From NCBI GenBank assembly GCA_025094145.1, contig JALLLS010000043.1, forward strand, positions 1-64,000: a stretch of DNA of 64,000 nt. The letters are read 5' to 3'. How positions within the stretch are numbered: the stretch's first letter is position 1; each line of letters begins with the position of its first letter. Position numbers and translations under genes: made by a program. Under the pieces are notes generated by a model, which did no database searches, was not told where the DNA came from, and saw only the letters and a program-made list of their open reading frames with translations. This document shows positions 1 to 11,066 of this stretch, one piece after another. This DNA is from Spinellus fusiger. Its lineage: Eukaryota; Mucoromycota; Mucoromycetes; Mucorales; Phycomycetaceae.

Positions 1-190
1 ATCTAATTGAGCATCTGTGGGCCCACCTTTAGAAGATCATTAGGAAGGACATAAGGGTATATTCGACCAAACAAAATTTGGACGCGGCCCTGATGCTGGA
101 ATGGGGCAAAATATCTAAAAGAAGTGACAGATATCCTCATTGCCAGCATGGGGCGGAGATGTCAGGTAGTCCTTGATGCCGGGGAATAGT
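1..190 (+). pseudogene. Tc1/mariner transposase, C-terminal fragment
   Basis: The left edge of the window translates in frame as a transposase tail with the motif IEHLW, the segment of Tc1/mariner DDE transposases that carries the third catalytic acidic residue. It is followed by helix-rich sequence and a stop near 189. It resembles the end of the copy at 9.5-10.4 kb (NPIQHLW, then a tail ending in conserved DRCQVVIDA-like residues; here RCQVVLDA can be read after a frame change). Only about 60 codons are present because the window starts inside it, so whether the whole copy is intact cannot be judged. Confidence 0.55.
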
Positions 191-917
191 AGTAGTTACT
201 AAACAACCTTACAATAAAAACCACTCTTATGTATTATCAACACTCTTATCTTTATGTATTGAATGTTGTATGTCTCTAGCTAATGAATTCATAAAGTGGT
301 AGCACTATTAAGAAAAGTATGAATCTAAAAATGAAATCTGCATTTGAAAAATGAAATTACTTTTACTCTGTCACTTTATTAAAGATATAAATAGTACTTT
401 TTATAATACAAATACACAGTACAAATACATATCTACCGTTTAAATGAGTCTACTCATATAATAAAATAGTGCTAGTTATCAATCATATGTATGTTATTGT
501 TATTGACGTTGCTATTGCTATTATTAAAAGTAAGAATTGAATGGATATAGCACTCGATATCAACCTGACACCAGCCCGACACCACCTTAAGACAAGGCTT
601 TCTAATTTTGGCATTAGTAGAAGGAACTCAAATATGTGTGTAATCTATTCTTCATCAAAACAGCTGTGTCTATTCTAATTGTATTCTTGAAAATATACTT
701 TATTTATTTAAAAAATACACTACATCCATAAACGAGAGACTTCTTTAGTGTAAATAACTTTAAGTTGGAAATCATACTGCATAAACCAACCTCTGTAGCC
801 AGTGTCACATTATAAGTAGTCGTCACTATTGAATTATCTATACGCCACATTAGTCAAGAGCCTATTGAGCACGAAATACGAAAATAACAATAGCCAATCT
901 ATTTCATTCCACTGACA
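191..917. other. Intergenic, no gene seen
   Basis: AT-rich sequence between the transposase fragment and VPS5. No open frame with protein-like composition was found on either strand. The last 150 bases are presumably the VPS5 promoter and leader. Confidence 0.5.
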
Positions 918-3321
918 ATGAACAACTACGGGTCTGATCATCACTTGGGGTTTGGTCATTCACTTGAAGAAAATCCCTTTGCAGATGTAGTCTCTCAAAA
1001 CAATGCGTCTGTCTCGACAGATACAGCTCAGCAGAACTCTCCTTCTCCCTTAAGCTATACATTTCCCATAGAACAAGATATTAGTATTCCTTCCTGGGAG
1101 ACTGAACCAGAGATAACAGTGCCAAGCCAAACAACCACACTTGAGCCTTCTCATGAGTCTTCTATGGTTACTCAAATAACAGAACCTGAAGCAGTGCCAC
1201 AACCAAAGGTACAACCACAGCTAGAGCCAGACATACCAGTGCAAGTAGAAATACCAGTGCAGAAAGTACAAACAGAGGCAGAGATATCATTGCATGCAGA
1301 AATATTACCACAGGCACAACCACAGAGTCGGTCAGAAACAGAGACAGAGACAGAGACAAAAGTAATAAAGGACTTGAGTACACTACATATGCAAAACAAC
1401 CCAATTGAAACAGAACAGAGCCAGGACATGGAATCCGAAACTACTGTCGAGAACACAGACAGACAAGCTGTCACTGAAGTAGAGGAGTGGGATGATCAGC
1501 CATCTGAGGAAGAGAATGATGATGAAGATACTAGCAGTGAAAACAGAGATTTACATCAAACAAAGACAGAAGATGAGCTGGACACACAGGTAGGCCACAA
1601 CTCTACTCTTTAACAGCCTTTAATACATCTCTAGTCAGAGTCTTTAGAAATCCCAAAGAGCGGGATCCGACCTTTCTTTGAGGTTACTGTAGAAGACCCT
1701 CAAAAAGTAGGCGACGCTATCAATGCCCATATTGTATACAAGGTCAAGACAAAGGTATACCTAATCATTATCTTGGAAATTCTGAGTGACCATACATCTT
1801 TTTTTCTTTTTCTTTTAGACAAACTCTCCTTTCTTTCGGTCGTCTGAATGTGTTGTAGCTAGACGCTATCGAGACTTCCTATGGCTTTACAATCAACTGG
1901 CCCTTGGCAATCCCGGTGTCATTGTGCCACCTGTACCTGAGAAGCATGCATTAGGTAAATCTGCTTGCATGTTTTGCTGCTCCACGAAAGCTTTCATCGG
2001 GTTGGTTTGACGAACTTGTCTTTGAGTGAGCAGGTCGCTTTCAAGACGAATTTGTAGAATCAAGACGCATTGCACTAGAACGATGTCTAAGGAAAATAGT
2101 ATCACATCCAATGCTCTATGGAGATCCTGATCTTAAAGTATTCTTGGAGAGTGAGGCATTCAATACAGAGGTATGAATTGGTGTTTATAATATGTATTAA
2201 TACATTCTGTTATTAATGCTCTATATTTAATAGAAACGGCAAAAGAGGGCTGAACCTGAAGCACCCAAGCTTGGGTTTATGCGTTCTTTTGGTGAAACAA
2301 TATCAAATGCAGCTTCAAATCCATTTTCCAAGTTTGTTGAAGTCGATGAATGGTTTACTTCCAAGAAAAATCAATTGGACGTTCTTGAGACACAGTTAAA
2401 AGCACTTATGAAGAGTGTTGAAAGTGTAGTGAAACAAAGAAAGGGTATGAAGAAAAGGAGTATTTAAAACCTGTAGTACTCAAGCAGGCTATGGCTTTGT
2501 AGAATTGGGTATTGCAACATCAGACTTTGGAGAAAGTATGTTTCCACTTGCTTCTGCAGAGTTGAATCAGAATTTGTCAACACATCTGAGAGTGCTTGGA
2601 GATATTCAGCGACAAATGAAAGTACTTCATGAACAACAGGTAGTTTGAATACAAATATGTATTTATAAAAAGGAGTATAAAGCGAGGTGAATTGACAATG
2701 GAAATAGGCTAGACATGATATTCTTACATTGGAACATACAATCGACGAATATGTTCGAATCATTGGGTCCATTAGGGTATATTTTGGATGAAAATAAGTT
2801 GTATTCATAATACATTTGCTAGTTGTCATTTAATGCTCGTATCAAGGCCTATCAAGTATTCCAAGCAGGTGAATATGAGCTGCAAAAGAAGATCACTGCA
2901 TTTGAAAAGTTAAAAGGTCAAGCAAAAAACAAGACAGATAAGATGGCTGCTGCTCAACAAGAGATTGTAGAGGTAAAATGGAGGACTTATTGAGAATAAG
3001 TGTAGATATGTTATGGTTCATTATTAATTGTACTATAGATGAGACAACGTGTGAATGAGCATCGTAAAGAGTTTGAGGAAATCTCCAAGTTGATCAAAAG
3101 TGAATTGGACAGATTTGATAGGGAAAAGGTAGAAGACTTCCGTGATAGCGTTGAGCAGTTTTTATGCAGCATGATAGAGTATCAGAAACAGGTAACCTAC
3201 TACATCTGGATTGTATATTAATAATTTGTGAAAGATGATTGCTCTATGGGAAATGTTCTTTGAAAAAACAGAAGGCCTTGAAGATGAGGAGTATGAGAAT
3301 GAAAGCGATGAAGAAGACTAA
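918..3321 (+). CDS. VPS5: Sorting nexin Vps5/SNX1-like, retromer subunit
   Basis: Ten exons give about 628 residues: 918-1589, 1635-1754, 1819-1954, 2034-2170, 2234-2444, 2488-2639, 2708-2776, 2823-2972, 3039-3191, 3235-3321. All introns are GT-AG, 43-79 nt, and all phases agree. Residues 1-225 are acidic, low-complexity and rich in Glu, Gln and Thr. A PX domain follows, with the phosphoinositide-binding pattern RRYRDF and the downstream PPVPEK loop. A C-terminal BAR region (from SFGETISNA to LWEMFF) is coiled-coil-like, and the tail is acidic. This order (disordered N-terminus, PX, BAR) is that of Vps5/SNX1. In known fungi the protein pairs with Vps17 and deforms endosomal membrane for endosome-to-Golgi recycling. 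The start is the first ATG after an in-frame-stop-rich leader. The fusion-free architecture and length fit the family. Confidence 0.92.
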
Positions 3322-3772
3322 AGGGGTTCTAGCAATATGAGAAGATAATTTAATTCACTAATTCACTAAAAAAAAATTGAAAAGCATTTCGTAAATGATT
3401 GGAATTAAGGATGAAATCTTTGTAATATAATCTTTATAATGTAGTTTAAGCCATTTATACTTTACATAAGTCTAATTCTGGATTTGCATTAAACACCCTT
3501 CAAATGATTATGTTTCTTTCTACATTTTAATTTGCTAGTAGGATATAAGAGTTTCACTTGTACATAGGATTCTCTGAACAAGAACAAAGATATTCAACTG
3601 AATCCGAGCTAGGAGTTTATGATAACTTGTTAGATATGATTCCCATTCTATATATTTTCTCTTTAATAATTACACAAAAAATTTAAATATATTATCCTTT
3701 AAAACATAATGTAAATAGTAATCAATCCTCATTTGATAAAAATAAATATAACATCGATTAATCAATGTAAAT
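3322..3772. other. Intergenic, 3' flank of VPS5
   Basis: AT-rich, no coding potential seen. It contains the presumed VPS5 3' UTR and, at 3738-3743, an A-run that would read as a short T-run downstream of the minus-strand tRNA, suitable as a Pol III terminator. Confidence 0.4.
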
Positions 3773-3845
3773 CGCCCAACGGGGGGCTCGAACCCCCAAC
3801 CTTGGGATTAAAAGTCCCACGCTCTACCAATTGAGCTAGCCGGGC
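3773..3845 (-). tRNA. tRNA-Lys (anticodon TTT)
   Basis: The minus strand folds into a 73-nt cloverleaf. The acceptor stem pairs GCCCGGC with GTTGGGC (two G-U pairs) and the discriminator is G. The D-loop has the A-box TAGCTCAATTGGTAGAGC. The anticodon loop CTTTTAA sits in a GGGA/TCCC stem. The B-box is GGTTCGAGCCC in the T-arm. There is no intron. The anticodon TTT reads AAA/AAG lysine codons. It lies 450 bp downstream of VPS5, in front of the first repeat block. Confidence 0.96.
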
Positions 3846-4110
3846 ATCTCTCTCTCTAGAAGGTTAGAAATATTTTGACAATAATACTAAGCACGAAAGT
3901 AGAGACAGCAATAAGAGGAAACTGAGGATAACAAGGTCTGGACTGAAGCCCACGTAGATCAAAAAAGAATAGGTAAAGAGAGGATAGAAGATGCTTTTTA
4001 TTCATTCAAAATAGTTGCTTATTTATACTAATTTACATATGATACAATTGACTAAGTACATCTTGTCTTCAGTCTACTCAGGGTGAGTGTGACTTCATCC
4101 AAGACATACT
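3846..4110. other. Repeat-derived spacer, possible LTR remnant
   Basis: No gene. Near 3990-4045 the sequence reads tttttattcattcaaaa...gcttatttatact, the same layout as the R/U5 end of the LTR that follows: on the minus strand, an AGTATAAATA box followed by an AATAAA-like signal. A second, older LTR of a related family is possible, but I could not define its ends. Confidence 0.3.
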
Positions 4111-4714
4111 TGAGATTGTTTGGACAGGTAGATTAACAAGACTGAACAAAGATAATTTTTATTGAGTAAAGAAAAGTTCACTATTTATACTTTTGGTAGG
4201 TGCTTATCCTTCAGTGGCTTCTACCTTATGGTAGGATAATCTATTCTACCTTATGGTAGTTATGATAGTCAACCTTATGGCTGCTTCACAATTACAACTA
4301 AATGGTTGGTGTTTATATTACTACCTTATGGTAGTATTAATAACTGCCACCTTATGGTTGGCTCATATGTTTTACTTAGTTGTAGTATTATTAGATTCAA
4401 CCCTATGGTTGGTTCCTGGGATAAGCACTCCATTATTGAAACCATTAATTATTATGAGTCTTTACTCAATTGACTCTGATAGTTCAATATTGTTCTGTTA
4501 GGATTATTAATGAAGATGGCTCTTGTTAAGTGTCCAATAGTACACTGAGCTTTAGAAGGTGATTTGTAGTTACAACCAATCAGTGAGATGATACAGAGAT
4601 GTACTATGTTACTTGTGTGCACTCAAGCTTTCATAGAGTATTCTGAATGTCACAGCACACCACTTGTGTTGACTTATTCATAGAGAATCTTTGGATTGAA
4701 GTTGGAACATGACA
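4111..4714 (-). repeat. LTR copy A of an LTR retrotransposon (U3 with palindrome array)
   Basis: A 604-bp unit beginning TGAGATTGTTTGGAC and ending GGAACATGACA (TG...CA). It matches 8928-9453 (inverted), 26977-27554 and part of 31728-31852. On the minus strand it carries AGTATAAATA and then CAATAAAA, giving a promoter/polyadenylation order and hence orientation. Between them and the other end lie seven or so diverged copies of a 14-base palindrome, CTACCTTATGGTAG. The flanking five bases differ (atact / gacgt), so this copy has no clean target duplication. It abuts the truncated 5' end of LINE copy 1. Confidence 0.75.
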
Positions 4715-5286
4715 GACGTGTTGCTGCTTTAACAAGAGCCTTTACTGTCTCAGTAGGTAAACAAGGGTACAACTATGTGTACATCCCCTATGGAAGATGC
4801 ATGAACCATCCAGAAGTGCGCAAGCTCCTTAGAACTCTTGGCTTTGATACTGGACGCATCCTGGATATCTGTTTCCCTGCCAGATCTGTCATTGGCCTGT
4901 TGGTGCACCTTCAGTATGAGCCAGAAGTGCCGTCTCTCTTGGAGAAGGCTGGCATCACCACCTACAAGGACTTTGATCCTACAGCAACAGAGCACCTTGC
5001 TGATCCCAAATATGCAACACTGTCAAAAGAGGACCTGGCCTCAGAAGCCATCCACCTGCATGAGAGCAAATGCCTCCAGGCCATTGCCTACATGTGTCCC
5101 CACTCAGCCTTCTCTGTGGCCACAGCATTTGCTGAGGTAGGATGGATTGAAGAATCCCAGATCCCTGAGAACCCCAACAAGAGGAAGCAGTACCAAGACA
5201 GAGACAGGGCATCAGAAGCATTCAAGGCACCACAAACAGATGTAGAAATGCTTGACACCTCAGAAGAAAACACTACCTATGAATAG
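4715..5286 (+). pseudogene. LINE ORF1 (5'-truncated), RNA-binding-type protein
   Basis: An open frame runs from the LTR junction to a stop at 5284-5286, about 190 residues. The core (YNYVYIPYGRCMNHPEVRKL and on through LLVHLQYEPEV) aligns by eye with ORF1 of copy 2 (YKFVYVPCCCYLKYGQVHKM ... ALLVHSSYKKEL), so it is the same protein family. By position it should be the nucleic-acid-binding ORF1 product. I see no CCHC knuckles. The stop overlaps the ORF2 start in the string ctATGaaTAG: the ATG at 5279 is in frame with ORF2, and ORF1 ends six bases later. The N-terminus is missing. Confidence 0.7.
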
Positions 5287-7170
5287 AGTCTCCCTGGGGC
5301 TCTGGAATGCCAATGGACTTCAACAGTCTTTGGTACATGACATTATGCAACACACACACACACTTACTATGCTCTTTATCATGGAAACGTGGCTCCTTTC
5401 TCCCTCCCTCCTCCCCACATCATGGACACAGTTTCATACTTATGGTAAACCAGTGGTAGGCAACTACCATGGCTCCATGGGTATCTGTGCTCTTATCTCT
5501 CCCCTATGCCCCTATTATGTCACCCATATCCCTATGCCCACCCCCTATGCCCTTGGAGTCCAATTTGGATCCATTAGAATTGTATGCCTTTACCTTCCCC
5601 CCTCTCTATCCACTGAAGAAGCCCTAGAGGTTCTCAATACCATTCCTTTGAACAATGACACCATGATCTGTGGAGACCTCAATGCATGCCTTGGTGATCA
5701 TGTTGGTGATCATTCTTCCAACTCCAGAGGAAATGCCCTGCTTATTTGGATGGAAGAACAAGGCCTGACAGTCCTGAATTCTTCTCTTGCATTTGGTCAG
5801 CCTACCTACATCTCATTCAGGCAACAGCAACAGCTTAGTAGCATCATTGACCTCTTCATCACCAACACACCACTTACCAATGCATGCATAGAGGTTGATA
5901 CCAAACACTCACTGAACTCTGATCATAGACTTCTCACTTTATCTTTTGATTATGATCTCTCTGACTTTCACCTCTCACCACCACCTCTCAGAAGACTATG
6001 GAACTTGTCTAGATTGAAGGAGCCTGACGTTGGTAAGCTGTATGCACACCATTTCCAGACATTGTCACAAAGTCTTAGCACAGAGCTAGCAGCCTTAGTA
6101 GCCTCTACACCAAGATCACAGCCTCCCATTGACCAGTTGACTGAGCACTTTAACAACAACGTATACAAGGCACTTGATCTCTCTATTGGTAGCAAACATC
6201 CAAGACCCACACACTGGAAGGCCTTTTGGTCTACATCACTACAGGAGGCAGCTGACCTGAGAGATAGATACTACAGAAGATGGAGACATGCTGTTGGCCT
6301 TGACAAAGTCTACTGGTGGGAGAAGCACCAAGCAGCAGTAGCATCATTTAGAAGTGAAGTGCAGGCTGCCAAAAGAAGAGCATGGCGTGCTTTCTGTCAG
6401 GCAATGGAGAGAGACTTTGCAAAGACAACTTCAAGGATCAAGCAGCTGAGACAACATAGGCAGAAGCAGACCACATACCAGCACCCTGATGGACCAGAAG
6501 CAGCTGCCACAGCAATGGGAAGACACTTGGAGACTGTCTACAGTGGAGGTATTCTGCCTGAAGTAAGACAACCTGCACCAACACCACCACTATCACAGCT
6601 ACCTTTCTCTGCTAGCAATGCACCTTTGACTTCAGCAGACGTCTTGCACTGGATTGCCTTTCTGCCATCTCGAAAAGCACCAGGTTCAGACCACATCAGA
6701 GCAGAGATGATCAAGTCCATCAAGTTTGTGATTGCACCTGTTCTGTCTAACTTGTTTACAGTTTGCTGGCAATGGGCCTATGTCCCCTCACCATGGCACT
6801 AAGCACAGGTCTTTCCTATCTACAAGAAGGGTAGTCCAGACAATCCTGCCAACTATAGGCCTATTTCTCTTACCTCAGTAGTAAGGAAGCTGTTTGAAAT
6901 GTGTCTTACACCCATGTTGCATAAGTTTTCCCTGCCTCTGGACGTGGCCCAAGGTGGTTTTAGACCAAGAAGAGGTGCTCTTGACCAGGCCCTGTGCCTT
7001 TACAGTATCATCAGCCAGAACTACAAACAGCATCACAAGTACACAGTAGTGGCCTATCTGGACATCAAGGCAGCTTATGACACAGTTGACCATAGAGTGA
7101 TATGGCATGCTCTCAAAAAAAGAAACACTTCACCTGCTTTTCTGGCACTTCTTGTCAACATATTTGATTT
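5279..7170 (+). pseudogene. LINE ORF2: endonuclease plus partial reverse transcriptase
   Basis: The N-terminal part is an AP-like endonuclease, with GDLNACLGDH, SIIDLF and the SDHR motif. A linker follows, then the start of the reverse transcriptase (RKAPGSDHIRAE, PANYRPISL, AQGGFRPRRGALDQA, YLDIKAAYDTV), so the catalytic Asp of domain A is present. A TAA at 6800-6802 interrupts the frame just before QVFPIYKKG. The frame continues unchanged after it to about 7165, where homology ends before domains B and C (no YADD). Hence the copy is dead. The start overlaps the end of ORF1. Confidence 0.85.
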
Positions 7171-8530
7171 AAGAACCAGAGAACAGACAGGGAAAAACGG
7201 GGCAGAGGTACTAGGTATTGTGCATTGGATCAGGGAACAGAAGCAAGAAGAGAACAAAGGTAAGAAGACAGAAGACAAGGACAGGTGCAGGTAAGGAAAC
7301 AGATATCAAGATATTGTTTTTATTATGACAATAAGTCAAGTATTTATACTAAATGTTATATACTGCAATCTAATTCTAAAATAACTTAATAAACAAATCT
7401 ATTGATTTACAACAAGCCAAGACAAAGATAGGAGCAGGAGAAGAGAGACTTATAATGATTGAGACAAATGGTAGACTAATGAGTTTGTCTGGGACAAGAC
7501 CATTGGTGATGCCCAAATTACTTTCATAATTTGCCAAGAACAAACTAGTCATTACATTTTTAAAGTAAGAAGTACTATTCATATCTTAATAATAAAATAA
7601 ATATCTTTTGAGTTCTTTTATTTATTTAATAATAATTAATTTTTATATATATAAAATTCTTTAAATAGTGTTCAGAAACAACCAGGAACAAGAGGTGTGT
7701 TTGGTAATAAAAAGGTTGTATTTCTCAAAGTTCTATACTACAACAACTACAACTACTTATATACTTTTCAGACTATTATATATTAATATAATTTATACAA
7801 TAGCAATGTCTCTTGGAATGTGCGGGTCAAATTCCTCAACATTCTCAACAATAGTATTATGATCTTTAAATAAAAAAATACTTTAAAATATACATATCTC
7901 AATTAAAATTTTCTATTACATGTTAATTAAATTATTATTAAAGATGATGATTATCTTTATATTATCTTATTATCCTTAAATAGAAAAGATATTTCCAGAT
8001 ATTATAAAATTAAGTAATTCTATCTAATTTGATAACTTTATAATAATTATAATAATAAATATATATTATCATTATAAGATAATATTGTTATGTTTTAATC
8101 TACTTATCTTGTTGTGAGCCTGGCACTCTCCGGAGTTCCAAAAGAATAGAAACATTCTTCTGTTGTTGCTGACTCAAATACCATGAGTCATTAGCTGTAA
8201 CGATTGCTATGTCAATATCCACAGACTAAATGTTAGTCATTAGCTGTAAGAATTACTTTACTGTTACCCGCAGTACTTGATAACAGTTAGTCATAATAGC
8301 TCCATAGAGATTATAGAATTAGAGTAGTATAAATAGACAGACTTATACATACAGAATAAACTATCTTTCTCTACCCAAAAGTTCATCCTTCTATTTCCCA
8401 AGCCCTCTAAGGCTTTCTATCTCAAGAGTACCTCAAGTTTATTTTAATCTGGATAAAAATAATACCTCTTGATTTAATAAAATTTAATATGTTAAACCCT
8501 TCAGTAGAAACTCTATTATATTCTGACATT
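7171..8530. other. AT-rich repeat-derived spacer
   Basis: No gene recognised. Near 7305-7350, tttttattatgacaataag...gtatttatact repeats the inverted TATA/AATAAA layout of an LTR end. Around 8110-8460 there is a promoter-like unit (a TGTGAGCC start, TATAAATAGAC near 8330) that could be another solo LTR. I could not find matching ends or a target duplication for either. Confidence 0.3.
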
Positions 8531-8537
8531 GTTACAG

Positions 8538-8870
8538 ATACACACCAGAAGATTTTTTGGGTCTTTAAAGGTGCACAGTATTACCTGTTACATAATAATT
8601 TTTTTTGCCCTTTTATGGAACTGTGTTTAAAATCAAAGGTTTGCAAGTATCTGTAATATAGGGCACTGTGGTTATCAACAGAACTACTAGAGCAATGAAT
8701 GGATAGTTATTTGGTCTCTAGCAGGGACAGCAAAACAAGGTTCTGACACAAAGTCAAACAAAAGGAAATCCAAAGGGATATGGGAGCGGGGTTACGACAC
8801 ACAGTTTGAGCGCAACTGGTAACTAGGCAACTATTCTTTAAGCAATCCTTGCTTCTCTCAACAGTTCCAA
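8538..8870 (-). mobile_element. Fragment of the CTAYACACC-ended TIR element (element 4)
   Basis: The left edge reads ATACACACCAGAAGATTTTTTGG, a version of the terminal repeat of the elements at 17.8-20.1, 50.8-52.3 and 62.7 kb. Inward from it the minus strand contains GCAAACCTTTTGATTTTAAA and CATAAAAGGG, as found just inside the right ends of elements 1 and 2. Further in, 8655-8870 matches 63720-63925 in inverted orientation (shared strings include GTTGCCTAGTTACC and CTGTTGATAAC). Homology fades near 8870, short of the LTR at 8928. No coding part is left. Confidence 0.6.
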
Positions 8871-8927
8871 CAATACTTAGCATAAACAAAAAGGTCAATA
8901 ATTTATTGATAGTTCAATTGATGAGGT

Positions 8928-9453
8928 TTTTCATGTTCTGACTTCAATCCAAAGATTCTCTATGAATAAGTCAACACGAGTAGTGTGCTGTGACATTCAG
9001 AATACTCTATGAAAGCTTGAGTGCACACAAGTAACATAGTACATCTCTGTATCATCTCACTGATTGGTCATAACTACAAATGAGCCTTCTAAGCTCAATA
9101 TACTATTGGACACTTGAGAGCTGCCTTCATCTATAAATCCTTAGTGGATAAAATAAAACCTATCAAAGGCAATTAAAGTGAAGACACATAATTGATGGCT
9201 CTATAATGGTGTGCTTATTCAATAAATCAACCATAAGGCTCCACCTATGTAATCTACCATAAGATAGATCATCTACACCAACCATACAGTTGCATCTATC
9301 AATAAGCTATGCCATAGACTAATAATTAACTACCAAAAGGTAAAATGCCACTGAAGGATAAGCACACACAAAAGTATAAATAAGGATCTTTTCTTTACTC
9401 AATAAAAATTATCTTTGTTTAGTCTCATTATTTTATTTGTCTAAACAATCTCA
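8928..9453 (+). repeat. LTR copy B, inverted relative to copy A
   Basis: The inverted match of 4111-4714 and 26977-27554. It begins with a mutated TGTCATG end, contains diverged palindromes of the CTACCATAAGGTAG type, then AGTATAAATA and CAATAAAAATTATC, and ends CTAAACAATCTCA. Promoter and polyadenylation order put it on the plus strand. No five-base target duplication is recognisable. Confidence 0.7.
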
Positions 9454-9530
9454 GTGGACACTCACAAAAAGATCATGGACAGATAAAAAAGATCGTGGAC
9501 AGATAAAAAAAATTGTGGACACATAATAAC

Positions 9531-10371
9531 GAGAGAGACCTCAGACGACTTGAGGCCATTCTAAGAGGCAACCCATTTGCCTCCTATAACTATATAAATT
9601 CGAAACTTAAGGCACATGAGATAATAATCTGTAGAGCAACATTCATCAAATACATATACTAGATTGGGTTTGGTTCCTACTTCTCAGCACACAAGCCAAG
9701 GTTATCTGAAGAAAAGATGAAGAAAAGACTTCTTTGGGCAAAGGAACGGGTCAATTGGACCTCTGAGGACTGGAGACGCATTGTATGGTCTGATGAGTCA
9801 CGGGTTGAAGTAGAGGGTTACCAGGGAGGAGCCAGAGTAATTCAAAAGATCGGAGAGAGGTATAAGGCTGCTCATAGTGTAACTACAACCAAATGAGGAG
9901 AAAGGTAGCCTAATGATCTGGAGCTGTTTCTGGGCTGATGGTTTTGGGCCTTTGGTCTTTATTGATGGCACTGTAAATCAGGACGTATATGTCAACATTC
10001 TGGCAGGAAAATCTCTGCCATGGTTCATTGAATTGAATGAGAAAGAGGATAGTGAGTTTCTTTTACAAGATGGGGCTAGCTGCCATACAGGTGGCTATAC
10101 AACATGGTGGAAAAACACACATCAAATTAGGCGCTTTGATTACTGGCCTGCCCAAAGTCCATATCTCAACCCCATTCAACATCTCTGGAGCTTTTTTGAT
10201 AAGCTTATCAATGAAAAGAGAGCCAGTATTAATAATATTGATGAGCTCAAGACAGCTTTAGAAGAAGCTTGGGGAAATATCTACGTTGATCTTGCCAAAC
10301 GTTTAGTTGGCTCAATGAAGGATCGCTGCCAGGTAGTTATTGATGCCAAAGGTAGCCTAACAAAATATTAA
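9531..10371 (+). pseudogene. Tc1/mariner-like transposase, inactive
   Basis: The plus strand reads as a Tc1-type transposase from ERDLRRLEAIL (helix-turn-helix part) through IVWSDESR (first catalytic Asp), LMIWSCFWADG, FLLQDGASCH (second Asp), WPAQSPYLNPIQHLWSFF and a terminal DRCQVVIDAKG. TAG near 9661 and TGA near 9894 break the frame. The position of the third catalytic residue, Glu in NPIEHLW of active relatives, is Gln here. About 35 residues separate the second Asp from it. A direct repeat, (a)atcgtggacagataaaaaa, occurs three times at 9468-9520 just upstream. The terminal inverted repeats were not identified. It lies next to LTR copy B. Confidence 0.85.
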
Positions 10372-11066
10372 ATAAATTTTATATATATATTACTATAGAC
10401 AATATGTTAAACTAACTTTGTGTTGAATTTGGTCGTTATTATGTGTTTTGAGGTCGTAAAATTTATATCCATGAAGCATGTTTTTTTTTTCAGGATTTCA
10501 AAAAATGAAAATCGTATACTTTCTAATGTTGTGTGGCTGTATATTCAACGATCTCAAACACCCAAATAAACTGCCTTTACCTGCTCAATTAATTGTTTAA
10601 TTGAAGATATATGTTGTATATGAAAAAGATGTTATATGATACACATACCAGCACAGCCACGTGGATAGGATTTTTTAACAGTTTTCTGAATGATCCAAGC
10701 ATCTGTCTGATTATTATTTGATAATACTCTTCAATGAGTGTCTATTTCATTTCATAACACCAGTTTTTTATCATGATAACAGTTTATATTAATAATAATA
10801 ATAATAATAATAAAGATTATGAAAGATCTCTAAGCCTTGGTTGATTCGAGCCCTTAAAATTTGGCTATCAAGTTTTTTTTTTGACAAGATGTCTTTCTAA
10901 TGGTCAGATTTGGTCACAGTTAATATTGATTTTTTATCTCTTATAGATGTCATAATTGCCATTATTATTGAATATTTTATGGTTAATGAATAGCAGTGTA
11001 TTCACTGTAATACAATAGCAGAGTGAGAAATAAAAGATACGTTACTTTTATGCACAGTAAAATGCA
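10372..11066. other. Intergenic, 3' flank of CENP-I
   Basis: AT-rich with a (TAA)n run near 10790-10812. No coding frame seen on either strand. Confidence 0.4.

Larger units (their letters stand above)
4715..7170 (+). mobile_element. LINE-type (non-LTR) retrotransposon, copy 1, truncated at both ends
   Basis: Two overlapping frames, an ORF1-like protein then an endonuclease-reverse transcriptase, define a non-LTR retrotransposon. The 5' end is lost at the LTR boundary at 4714. The 3' part stops inside the reverse transcriptase near 7170, after the domain-A segment, where unrelated sequence begins. Codon usage is much richer in G and C than the surroundings, which helps delimit it. It is related to the copies at 26.0-31.7 and 32.6-33.7 kb but clearly diverged from them. 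Confidence 0.85.

Noticed and set aside
1168..1474. Two minus-strand open frames opposite VPS5 exon 1
   Set aside because: They mirror the Glu/Gln/Thr-rich coding strand (Cys/Val/Ser-rich antisense) and have no independent support.
4200..4420. CRISPR-like array of short palindromes
   Set aside because: The units diverge, spacing is irregular, spacers are not unique cassette-like segments, and the array lies inside a eukaryotic LTR.
8110..8470. Solo LTR of a further family
   Set aside because: TATA and polyadenylation-like signals are present, but no second copy, inverted ends or target duplication were found in the window.
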